45,731 nucleotides of DNA, from positions 1 to 45,731 of the forward strand of contig JAJQCW010000040.1 in NCBI GenBank assembly GCA_021202515.1, in the 5' to 3' direction. Below are positions 37,278-44,068 of the stretch, piece after piece. The notes under the pieces were generated by a model. The model did no database searches. It was given only the letters and a program-made list of their open reading frames with translations, and was not told the origin of the DNA. Position 1 is the stretch's first letter; every line of letters starts with the position of its first letter. The stretch is from Clostridiales bacterium. GTDB taxonomy: Bacteria; Bacillota; Clostridia; Oscillospirales; Oscillospiraceae. The position numbers were made by a program, and so were the translations under genes.

Positions 37278-38537
37278 TCAAAGCTCGGCGGGGTCCGCCA
37301 GGCAGCCCTTGACGGCGGACGCGGCGGCCACGGTGGGGCTGGCCAAAATCACCTTGGAGTCCACATGCCCCATGCGGCCCACAAAGTTCCGGTTGGTGGT
37401 GGAGACGGCCACCTCGCCCTCGCACATGCAGCCCATATGTCCGCCCAGGCAGGGACCGCAGGTGGGGGTGGAAATGGCGCAGCCCGCCTCCAGCATATCC
37501 TGGTAAATGCCCTCGGCAATCATCTCCTTGATGATGTCCTGAGTGGCGGGGAGAACGATGCAGCGGATGCCGTCGGCCACCTTGCGGCCCTTGAGGATGG
37601 CCGCCGCCGCCCGCATGTCGGAGATGCGCCCGTTTGTGCAGGAGCCGATGACCACCTGGTCGATGGCCATGCCCTTCACCTCGCCGATGGTTTTGGCGTT
37701 GCCCGGCAGGTGGGGCAGGGCCACGGTGGACTCCAGCGTGCTCAAGTCGATGGTGATCTCCTGCTCGTACTCCGCGTCGGGGTCGGCCTCGTAAATGACC
37801 GGTTCCCGGTCCGTGCGGCCCTTGAGATAGGCCAGGGTCTGCTCGTCCACGGGGAAAATGCCGTTTTTCGCGCCGGCTTCGATGGCCATGTTGGAGATGG
37901 TGAACCGGTCGTCCATGGTCAGGGACTTGACGCCCTCCCCGGCGAACTCCAGGGACTTGTACAGCGCGCCGTCCACGCCAATCATGCCAATTAAATGTAG
38001 GATCACGTCCTTGCCGGAGACGAAGGGCCGGAAGGACCCCACCAGATTCACCTTGATGGCAGGGGGAATTTTGAACCAGTTCAGGCCGGTAGCCATGCCA
38101 GCGGCCATGTCGGTGGAGCCGACGCCGGTGGAGAAGGCCCCCACCGCGCCATAGGTGCAGGTATGGGAGTCCGCGCCGATGATGAGGTCGCCGGGGACGG
38201 TCAGGCCCTGCTCCGGCAGCAGCGCGTGTTCCACGCCCACGGTGCCCACGTCATAAAAGTGGGTGATGTGTTGCTTTTTGGCGAAATCACGGGCCACCTT
38301 GCACAACTGAGCGGACTGGATGTCCTTGCAGGGGGTGGAGTGGTCCAGCACGATAGCAATTTTCTCCCGGTCGAACACCTGGGTCAGGCCGTACTTCTCG
38401 AACTGGCTGATGGCTACCGGCGCGGTGATGTCGTTGCCCAGCACCAGGTCCAGCTTGGCCTCCACCAGTTGGCCCACCTCCACATGGTCCAGCCCGGCGT
38501 GGGCGGCGAAAATCTTTTGGGTCATTGTCATGCCCAT
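37278..38537 (-). CDS. leuC: 3-isopropylmalate dehydratase large subunit
   Basis: A 419-residue aconitase-family subunit that binds the [4Fe-4S] cluster and isomerises 2- to 3-isopropylmalate. Cluster cysteines are in [14 protein letters not shown] and [15 protein letters not shown]; the substrate region [12 protein letters not shown] and [25 protein letters not shown] are typical. Length fits the short (about 420-residue) Clostridial/archaeal LeuC type. Start: ATG at 38537, with GGAGG 10 nt upstream; Met codons at residues 3 and 5 are alternatives. It is first in leuCDB; no leuA is in the window, and no T-box or leader peptide was recognised upstream. Confidence 0.96.
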   Translation of the reverse strand: MGMTMTQKIFAAHAGLDHVEVGQLVEAKLDLVLGNDITAPVAISQFEKYGLTQVFDREKIAIVLDHSTPCKDIQSAQLCKVARDFAKKQHITHFYDVGTVGVEHALLPEQGLTVPGDLIIGADSHTCTYGAVGAFSTGVGSTDMAAGMATGLNWFKIPPAIKVNLVGSFRPFVSGKDVILHLIGMIGVDGALYKSLEFAGEGVKSLTMDDRFTISNMAIEAGAKNGIFPVDEQTLAYLKGRTDREPVIYEADPDAEYEQEITIDLSTLESTVALPHLPGNAKTIGEVKGMAIDQVVIGSCTNGRISDMRAAAAILKGRKVADGIRCIVLPATQDIIKEMIAEGIYQDMLEAGCAISTPTCGPCLGGHMGCMCEGEVAVSTTNRNFVGRMGHVDSKVILASPTVAAASAVKGCLADPAEL

Positions 38538-38600
38538 AGGGATCGTTCCTCCTTCACGATAATAGCGTCATGTTGATTGTTTTTTCGTACAGTTTTGAGG

Positions 38601-38757
38601 TGAAACCCCTCCGCCCTCGTCGCCGCAGACTTCATAGCGTTCGCCCCGCCGCAAGCGGCAGGTCTCGCTTATTCCGTTGCGGCTCCTCTCCCGGCCAAAC
38701 CCGCTTCGCTGGGCTTTGGCCGGGTCCCCGTTAGGGAGGCAAGGGGGTGGTCAATAA
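38601..38757. repeat. Dispersed palindromic repeat, CCCTCCG family (copy)
   Basis: It begins GAAACCCCTCCGCC, holds hairpins CGCCCCGCCGCAAGCGGC-like and GGCCAAACCC / GGGCTTTGGCC, and ends GGGAGGCAAGGGGGTGGTCAAT, matching the end of 2658-2756. It fills most of the gap between the divergent leuC and Crp/Fnr genes. Confidence 0.65.
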
Positions 38758-38845
38758 GGGAATGCAAGCTATAGTTTGAAAATCTTTGTGCCGTATCTGG
38801 GCGAAGCGATAATCATGAACTTCTTTTCTATTATGACATCATACC

Positions 38846-38874
38846 TTGAAAAAGAATGTAAACTATGTTACAAT
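38846..38874 (+). promoter_or_regulatory. Promoter of the Crp/Fnr-family gene
   Basis: TTGAAA (38846-38851), 17-bp spacer, TACAAT (38869-38874). Confidence 0.78.
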
Positions 38875-38908
38875 TTAAGCAGAAATCAGGAAAAGTGGTG
38901 GAGGCGCT

Positions 38909-39547
38909 GTGGAATACTTCAATATTCAGGAGATGGGACTGCCGACTGACATCTGGTCGCCCTTCGCCCGCATCCGGCGGCCCACCCACTACCGGGCAGG
39001 ACAGCTCATCTACTTGCAGGACACCCCGGCGGACAGCTTCTATTACCTCCAGTCCGGGCGGGTCAGGACCTTCATCAGCTCGGAGGACGGCGGCGAAAAG
39101 GTGCTAACCGTCTACCAGGCGGGGAACCTCTTCGGGGAGGCGTCCTTTTTTGACCGGCTGCCGCGGGTTTCCTCCGCGATAGCGGCGGCAGACTGCCAGG
39201 TGGTGCGCATTGGCCGGGAGGACGCCACCCGTGTGCTGGCCGACGACCCCCGGCTGGCCTGGGCGCTGCTGCAATACCTGGCCCGAACGGTGCGGATGCT
39301 CTCCACCCACGTGGACGACATGTCCTTCCGCCCGGCCCGGCAGCGGGTGGTGCGGTATCTTCTCTCCCTGCCCCGGACGAAGGAGGGCGCGGTGGCCTGC
39401 ACCCAGGAGGAGATCGCCGCCGCCGTGGGGACCAGCCGGGTCACGGTCAGCCGAGTGGTCAACCGGCTGGCGAAAGAGGGCCTGGTGGAGACCGGTTACG
39501 GGTCCCTCCGTCTGCGGGACCCCCAGCGGCTCCAGGACAGCTTGTGA
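38909..39547 (+). CDS. Crp/Fnr-family transcriptional regulator
   Basis: A 212-residue regulator. The N-terminal cyclic-nucleotide-binding-like beta barrel runs from about 20 to 110 (YRAGQLIYLQDTPADSFYYLQSGRVRTF, GNLFGEASFFDRLPRVSSAIA). The dimerisation helix is about 112-140, and the winged HTH of about 150-205 has CTQEEIAAAVGTSRVTVSRVVNRL. The residues that would contact cAMP are not conserved and no N-terminal Cys cluster is present, so neither cAMP nor an FNR-type iron-sulfur cluster is implied; the ligand is unknown. The start is GTG at 38909 with GGAGG 5 nt upstream. A separate promoter follows before the next gene. Confidence 0.92.
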   Translation: MEYFNIQEMGLPTDIWSPFARIRRPTHYRAGQLIYLQDTPADSFYYLQSGRVRTFISSEDGGEKVLTVYQAGNLFGEASFFDRLPRVSSAIAAADCQVVRIGREDATRVLADDPRLAWALLQYLARTVRMLSTHVDDMSFRPARQRVVRYLLSLPRTKEGAVACTQEEIAAAVGTSRVTVSRVVNRLAKEGLVETGYGSLRLRDPQRLQDSL

Positions 39548-39555
39548 GAATACCG

Positions 39556-39583
39556 TTGCATTTCCTGCTAATGATGATATAAT
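39556..39583 (+). promoter_or_regulatory. Promoter of the TPR-like membrane protein gene
   Basis: TTGCAT (39556-39561), 16-bp spacer, TATAAT (39578-39583). Confidence 0.75.
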
Positions 39584-39632
39584 AGTGTCTGTTAAACAAC
39601 ACAGCAACACAGCAAAAGGAGCTGTCACCCAT

Positions 39633-41108
39633 ATGGCCGAACCAAACACAACCCAACAGGCAGCCGCACCCCCGAAAGCGCCCCCGGTGCCGGAGGTGGA
39701 CATCATCTGTCTGCCCTCCCGCCCGGCCAAAAAGAAGAGCCGGGAGGATGTGACCTACGCCAAGCGGATCGCCAGTCGCTACCTGAGCCTCAAGGCGGTG
39801 GAGCAAATCGCGTCCAAAAAACGGGAAAACGCCCGCAAAAAGGCCAGCGCCAAGCCAAAGCTGGAAAGCCCGGAGGATTTTTACGACCAGGGGACCAAAT
39901 ACCTGGCCGGAGCCAGGTGCGCGGTGCCCTTTCAGGAGCAGGCGGCCTATTACCAGAAGGCGGCGGAGATGTTCGCCCGGGCGGGTGACCTGCATGACGC
40001 GTCCCACCTGTCGGAGCAGTACGCTGCCCAGGCCAAAGCCACCCTGGAAGAGGGATACCGAGACGCATATCAGGCGGCGCTGGACAAAAAGAAACACGCC
40101 ATCACGGAAAACGACTGGTTTACCGCGGCCCGGGCCTTTGAACGCATCACCGGCTACGCGGACGCCGACCAGATGGCCGCAGAATGTGAAAACCGGCTGA
40201 AAAAAATCCACGCCGCCCGGCGGCCCCTGACCATTGCGGCGATCGTGTTGGCGGTCCTGGTGATTTTCGGCGTCGTCCAAGGCGTGCAGACCGATGTGTT
40301 CCGCTACCAGGCGGCCAAAGCCCTCTCCTCTGTGGGGCTGGAATCCACCGCTTCCTATCTGCTCAGCGGTGTGGAGTACAAGGACAGCGATGAGCTGATG
40401 AACCAGATCCGCTATGAGCAGGGCCTGGAAAAGATGGAAAAGGGCAGCTATTCCTCCGCCGCCAGCCACTTTGCCAAATGCGATGGCTATGCGGACAGCG
40501 ATATGTTGGCCCAGGAGTGCCACTACTACCTGGCCGAGGCCGCCGTGGAGAGTGGGGATTACGAATCCGCCCTGAACCACCTGCTGAAAGCCTGGGACTG
40601 GGAGGGCAGCGAGGAGCTGCGCTACCAGACAGAGGTGACCTATCTGGCCCAGTTGGAGCCGGGGGACCGGATGACCTACGGCAAGGACGAGTACATCCTG
40701 CTGGACAAAACCGAGGATCACGCACTGCTGCTCTCCTCCAAGCTCTACAACGAAGCGCCCTATAACGCCTCCACCGAGGACGTGTCCTGGGCGGACAGCG
40801 ATATGCGCGCCGCCCTGAACGGTGACTACGCATCGGCGCGGTTCTCCCAGGCGGAGCGCGACCTGATGGAAGAGACCGAGACCGGGGACGGCGTCACCGA
40901 CCAAATCTTCCTGCTCAGCGCCGAGGAGTATTTGACCTACCAGGATGTCATGGGGTCCAAGGACGCTCTGTGGTGGCTGCGGGATGTGAACGAAGCCGCC
41001 GGGACCGCCCTCTTCGTCTCCTGCGACGGCACGCTGATGACCGAGGGCTATTCGGTGAACACCACGTCCATCCAGGGACGGGCAGCGTTCTGGCTGTCTC
41101 TCAGCTAA
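39633..41108 (+). CDS. Single-span membrane protein with TPR-like repeats and DUF6273-like C-terminus
   Basis: A 491-residue protein not matched to a named function. Layout: a Pro/Ala-rich start, a basic helical region (34-75), TPR-like helices before the membrane (SPEDFYDQGTKYLAGARCAV, NDWFTAARAFERITGYADADQMAAEC), one span (about 198-217), further TPR-like units outside (YSSAASHFAKCDGYADSDMLAQEC, GDYESALNHLLKAWDWEGSEEL), and a C-terminal domain with WADSDMRAALNGDYASARFS, TDQIFLLSAEEYL and WWLRDV. The last pattern matches the DUF6273 type seen in Firmicutes surface proteins. GYxDAD motifs recur, typical of this repeat class. AAAGGAG precedes the ATG. Function unknown. Confidence 0.8.
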   Translation: MAEPNTTQQAAAPPKAPPVPEVDIICLPSRPAKKKSREDVTYAKRIASRYLSLKAVEQIASKKRENARKKASAKPKLESPEDFYDQGTKYLAGARCAVPFQEQAAYYQKAAEMFARAGDLHDASHLSEQYAAQAKATLEEGYRDAYQAALDKKKHAITENDWFTAARAFERITGYADADQMAAECENRLKKIHAARRPLTIAAIVLAVLVIFGVVQGVQTDVFRYQAAKALSSVGLESTASYLLSGVEYKDSDELMNQIRYEQGLEKMEKGSYSSAASHFAKCDGYADSDMLAQECHYYLAEAAVESGDYESALNHLLKAWDWEGSEELRYQTEVTYLAQLEPGDRMTYGKDEYILLDKTEDHALLLSSKLYNEAPYNASTEDVSWADSDMRAALNGDYASARFSQAERDLMEETETGDGVTDQIFLLSAEEYLTYQDVMGSKDALWWLRDVNEAAGTALFVSCDGTLMTEGYSVNTTSIQGRAAFWLSLS

Positions 41109-41207
41109 GCGCGATTCGCTGTTTACACAAAAAACAACAACTTCTGTAAGGGGAGCGGCCAGGGTCGCCCCCTTTGCTTCTAAAGCGGCAAAGATGGGAG
41201 GAATACA

Positions 41208-41254
41208 AAAATCCCTATCAGTTAGCAATAGCTAACCAACAGGGATTTTGTTTG
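41208..41254. terminator. Bidirectional terminator
   Basis: AATCCCT-atca-GTTAGC-aata-GCTAAC-caac-AGGGATT forms a stem with a 4x4 internal loop, with T runs on both strands. It would end the plus-strand gene at 41108 and the minus-strand RNA from 41496. Confidence 0.78.
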
Positions 41255-41496
41255 CCGCAGGCTGCAACTGCGGCATTTTGACTGTGGGCCGGAGACTGCT
41301 ATGGCCTCAGTCCCCGGCGCAAGGCTCCAAAAGTGAGGAATCATTTGGAGGAGGAAGTCAGCAACCCGCCGCCTGATGGAGACAGGCAGGGAGAGAAGCG
41401 GAAGTACCGCCTACCGGAGACAGGGAGGAGCAAGTCTCCGGAAGTGCCGCTTGCCGGAGAAAGGAGGAACAACAAGCGGTTTGCTTTTGCTAACTG
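41209..41496 (-). ncRNA. Candidate structured non-coding RNA (about 290 nt)
   Basis: A consensus minus-strand promoter (41502-41530) faces a terminator (41208-41254) with no plausible reading frame between. The 5' end (CAGTTAGCAA) is complementary to part of the terminator (TTGCTAACTG), so the ends can pair. The interior is C-rich on the RNA strand and holds repeated segments of CTCCGG-AAGCGGCACTTCCGG type related to the dispersed CCCTCCG repeat. I do not recognise a known RNA class (not tmRNA, SRP RNA or RNase P by their conserved cores). Confidence 0.5.
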
Positions 41497-41501
41497 TTGA
41501 G

Positions 41502-41530
41502 AGTATACGATAAAAAGCGCGAGTTGTCAA
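41502..41530 (-). promoter_or_regulatory. Consensus sigma-A promoter of the candidate ncRNA
   Basis: On the minus strand TTGACA (41530-41525), 17-bp spacer, TATACT (41507-41502). The stretch 41531-41794 is otherwise leader for the sigma-factor gene, with a weak TATACT at 41622-41627. Confidence 0.82.
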
Positions 41531-41794
41531 TAGGTAACTCGAAAATTTTTTTGAAAAATCTATGTAAAAATTCTGTAAAGAAATGTGGTGCCCTTCTCTG
41601 GCAATGCGTATCCCATTGTGCTATACTATATAGTTACCGCCGGGACGGTCAGACCGCAGAACACCCCGGCAACGCCGGAAAAAACTTTTCAAAATTTTTT
41701 TGAGATCCCTGCAATAAAACGGGCCCTTCCCGCATTGTTATAGTGAAAGGGCAAACAAGAACCGGTTGTACAACTCAGAAAGGAATAAAAAGCT

Positions 41795-42367
41795 ATGGCA
41801 CATACTACGGCGGCGGCCAGGTGGAGCGGCCATACCCACCCGGCCGTAGACGACCTGCTGATCCAGCGGATCGCCGAAGGTGACCACGACGCATTGCACA
41901 CGCTCTACGAGAGCGTGGGAAACAACGTCTACGGTTTCGCTCTTTCAATCACCAAAAACACCCATGACGCGGAGGACGTACTCCAGGAGACCATCCTGTC
42001 CGTTTACCACAAGGCGGCGGACTACCAGGGCAAGGGCAAGCCGATGGCGTGGATCTTCACCATCGCCCGCAACTTCTCCCTGATGAAGCTGCGGGAGCAC
42101 CAAAAGACCACCTCCCTGGAGGACAACGAAATTTTAAACAGCGCCAGTTACTCCCACATCGACTCGGCGGAGCTGCGGATGACCTTACAGTCAGTCCTGA
42201 AGCTGCTGGACAGCAAGGAACAGCAAATCGTGATGCTCCACGCCGTAGAGGGAATGAAAAACCGGGAGATCGCCGAAATCATGCAGCTCCCCCTGAACAC
42301 TGTGCTTTCGAAATACCACCGCGCCATCAAGAAGCTGAGAAAGCATTTGGAGGGCCAAATCGAATGA
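41795..42367 (+). CDS. ECF-type RNA polymerase sigma factor
   Basis: A 190-residue group IV sigma factor. Region 2 (about 25-90) includes DALHTLYESVGNNVYGFALSI, the DAEDVLQETILSVYHKA signature and AWIFTIARNFSLMKLREHQK; region 4 (about 125-185) has LDSKEQQIVMLHAVEGMKNREIAEIMQLPLNTVLSKYHRAIKKLRKHL. There is no region 3, as expected. AAAGGAA stands 9-10 nt before the ATG. The stop overlaps the start of the membrane anti-sigma gene by 4 bp (ATGA), so the two are translationally coupled. Its promoter is probably autoregulated; no ECF consensus was recognised with confidence. Confidence 0.94.
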   Translation: MAHTTAAARWSGHTHPAVDDLLIQRIAEGDHDALHTLYESVGNNVYGFALSITKNTHDAEDVLQETILSVYHKAADYQGKGKPMAWIFTIARNFSLMKLREHQKTTSLEDNEILNSASYSHIDSAELRMTLQSVLKLLDSKEQQIVMLHAVEGMKNREIAEIMQLPLNTVLSKYHRAIKKLRKHLEGQIE

Positions 42368-43950
42368 AGAATCGAATTGAAACGAACCTTTCCGCTGCTC
42401 TCTCCCAAATGGTTCCAGATGATATGTTTGATCGTATCATGGAAGACGTAGACTCCATTCCAGAAAGGAACGTGACGCCTATGAAGCGGCAAAATCAGAA
42501 TACCAGCGCAGCGGATCGCACCCGCACCAATCATAATCGCCCCCTCCGCCTGTTGAGCATGGCGGTGGCCGCCTGCCTGATATTGGCGGTGGGCCTCTGG
42601 GGAGGCAGATACTACCAATACAACTTCGTGACCGACTCCGTCGTGGACATCGACGTGAACCCCAGCGTGGAGCTGACCACCAACCGCAACAACAAGGTCC
42701 TTGAGGCCGAAGCCGTCAACGAGGACGGAGCCGAAATTCTCGAAGAACTGAACCTGAAGGGCACCGACCTGAACGTGGCGGTCTACGCCGTCATCGGAGC
42801 CATGGTTCAAAACGGCTACCTGACCGGTGACGACGGCAGCATCCTCATCTCCGTCCAGAACGACGACCAGGAGCGGGCGCAGACCGTTCGGAACCTGGTG
42901 CTCTCCGATGTGGACGCCTCCCTCAAGAGCAGCGAGGTGACCGCCTCCGTCCTCAACCAGACCGTCACCACGACCACCACAGACGCGCAGGCCTTCGCCG
43001 ACGAAAACAACATCTCCCTGGGCAAGGCGGTGTTCGTGCTCAACCTGGCCTCCAAGGACGACACCCTGGACGCCAACGAACTGGCCGCCATGACCCTGCG
43101 GGAGCTGGCCGACCTGGTCACCGAGCGGGGCATCGACATCAGCGACATCGTTGACTACGACGCGGACGACTCCATCTGGGAGAACATCAACGACGCCGTG
43201 GAGGAGGTCAACGAGAACGGCACAGCCACCACCGACACCACCGGGCTTATCACCACCGCCGAGGCCAAGGAGATCGCCCTTGACCACGCGGGCATCGCCG
43301 AAGCCGACGCCACCTTCATCACCGCCAAGTTGGAATACGACGACGGCATTCAGGTCTACGACATCGAGTTCTACGCAGGCGGCGTGGAGTACGACTACGA
43401 GATCAACGCTGCCACCGGCGCAATCATCGGCACCGAGCAGGACGCTGAGCGGACCACCACCACGACCACCAACAATACGACGACCACTACCGCCACCATC
43501 ACCGCTGATGATGCCAGGGAAACCGCCCTGAACCACGCGGGCGTGGCCGAAGCCGACGCCACCTTCACCAAGACCAAGCTGGACTACGAGGACGGCGTGC
43601 AGGTCTACGACGTGGAGTTCTACACCGCCACCACCGAATATGAGTACGAGATCAACGCCTCCACCGGCGCAGTGGTCAACGCGGAGCAGGAGGGCAGAAA
43701 GACCCAGACCACCACGACGACCACCACCACCTCCGGCGACATCATCACCTCTGCCGAGGCTAAGACCATCGCCCTGAACCACGCGGGCGTCACTGAGAGC
43801 AACGCCAGGGAGATGGAAGTGGAGCTGGACTACGAGGACGGCATCCAAATCTACGAAGTGGAGTTCAAGTCCGGCACCATGGAGTACAGCTACGAGATCA
43901 AGGCCGCTGACGGAACCATCCTGGACTACGAGCAGGAGGTAGACGACTAA
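42364..43950 (+). CDS. RsgI-like membrane anti-sigma factor with three PepSY domains
   Basis: A 528-residue partner of the ECF sigma factor. Residues 1-58 are the cytoplasmic, sigma-binding part; one span at 62-81; then the RsgI middle domain with its hallmark VDIDVNPSVELTTNRNNKVLEAEAVNEDG (94-122) to about 260; then three PepSY units (about 296-360, 378-442, 460-525), each with EAK-IALDHAGI and YDIEFYAGGVEYDYEINAATG-type strands. Thr-rich linkers (TTTTTTNNTTTTT) join the units. The family senses extracellular polysaccharide or envelope state and releases sigma on proteolysis. The repeat domains are nearly identical to each other, indicating recent internal duplication. Confidence 0.9.
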   Translation: MKNRIETNLSAALSQMVPDDMFDRIMEDVDSIPERNVTPMKRQNQNTSAADRTRTNHNRPLRLLSMAVAACLILAVGLWGGRYYQYNFVTDSVVDIDVNPSVELTTNRNNKVLEAEAVNEDGAEILEELNLKGTDLNVAVYAVIGAMVQNGYLTGDDGSILISVQNDDQERAQTVRNLVLSDVDASLKSSEVTASVLNQTVTTTTTDAQAFADENNISLGKAVFVLNLASKDDTLDANELAAMTLRELADLVTERGIDISDIVDYDADDSIWENINDAVEEVNENGTATTDTTGLITTAEAKEIALDHAGIAEADATFITAKLEYDDGIQVYDIEFYAGGVEYDYEINAATGAIIGTEQDAERTTTTTTNNTTTTTATITADDARETALNHAGVAEADATFTKTKLDYEDGVQVYDVEFYTATTEYEYEINASTGAVVNAEQEGRKTQTTTTTTTTSGDIITSAEAKTIALNHAGVTESNAREMEVELDYEDGIQIYEVEFKSGTMEYSYEIKAADGTILDYEQEVDD

Positions 43951-44068
43951 ACCCGCCGCAGACGCGGCAAACCACAAAACACCAAAACAGGTAAGCTCTC
44001 CGGGGCGGTCCCCCTCCCCGGAGTCCACATAAAAATACTCTAATCTTAATTACAAGGAGGACCCTACC

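Noticed and set aside
43951-44068. Terminator between the anti-sigma and BspA genes
   Set aside because: An 8-bp CTCCGGGG/CCCCGGAG stem (43998-44023) is present but no T run follows, so read-through into the BspA gene is as likely.
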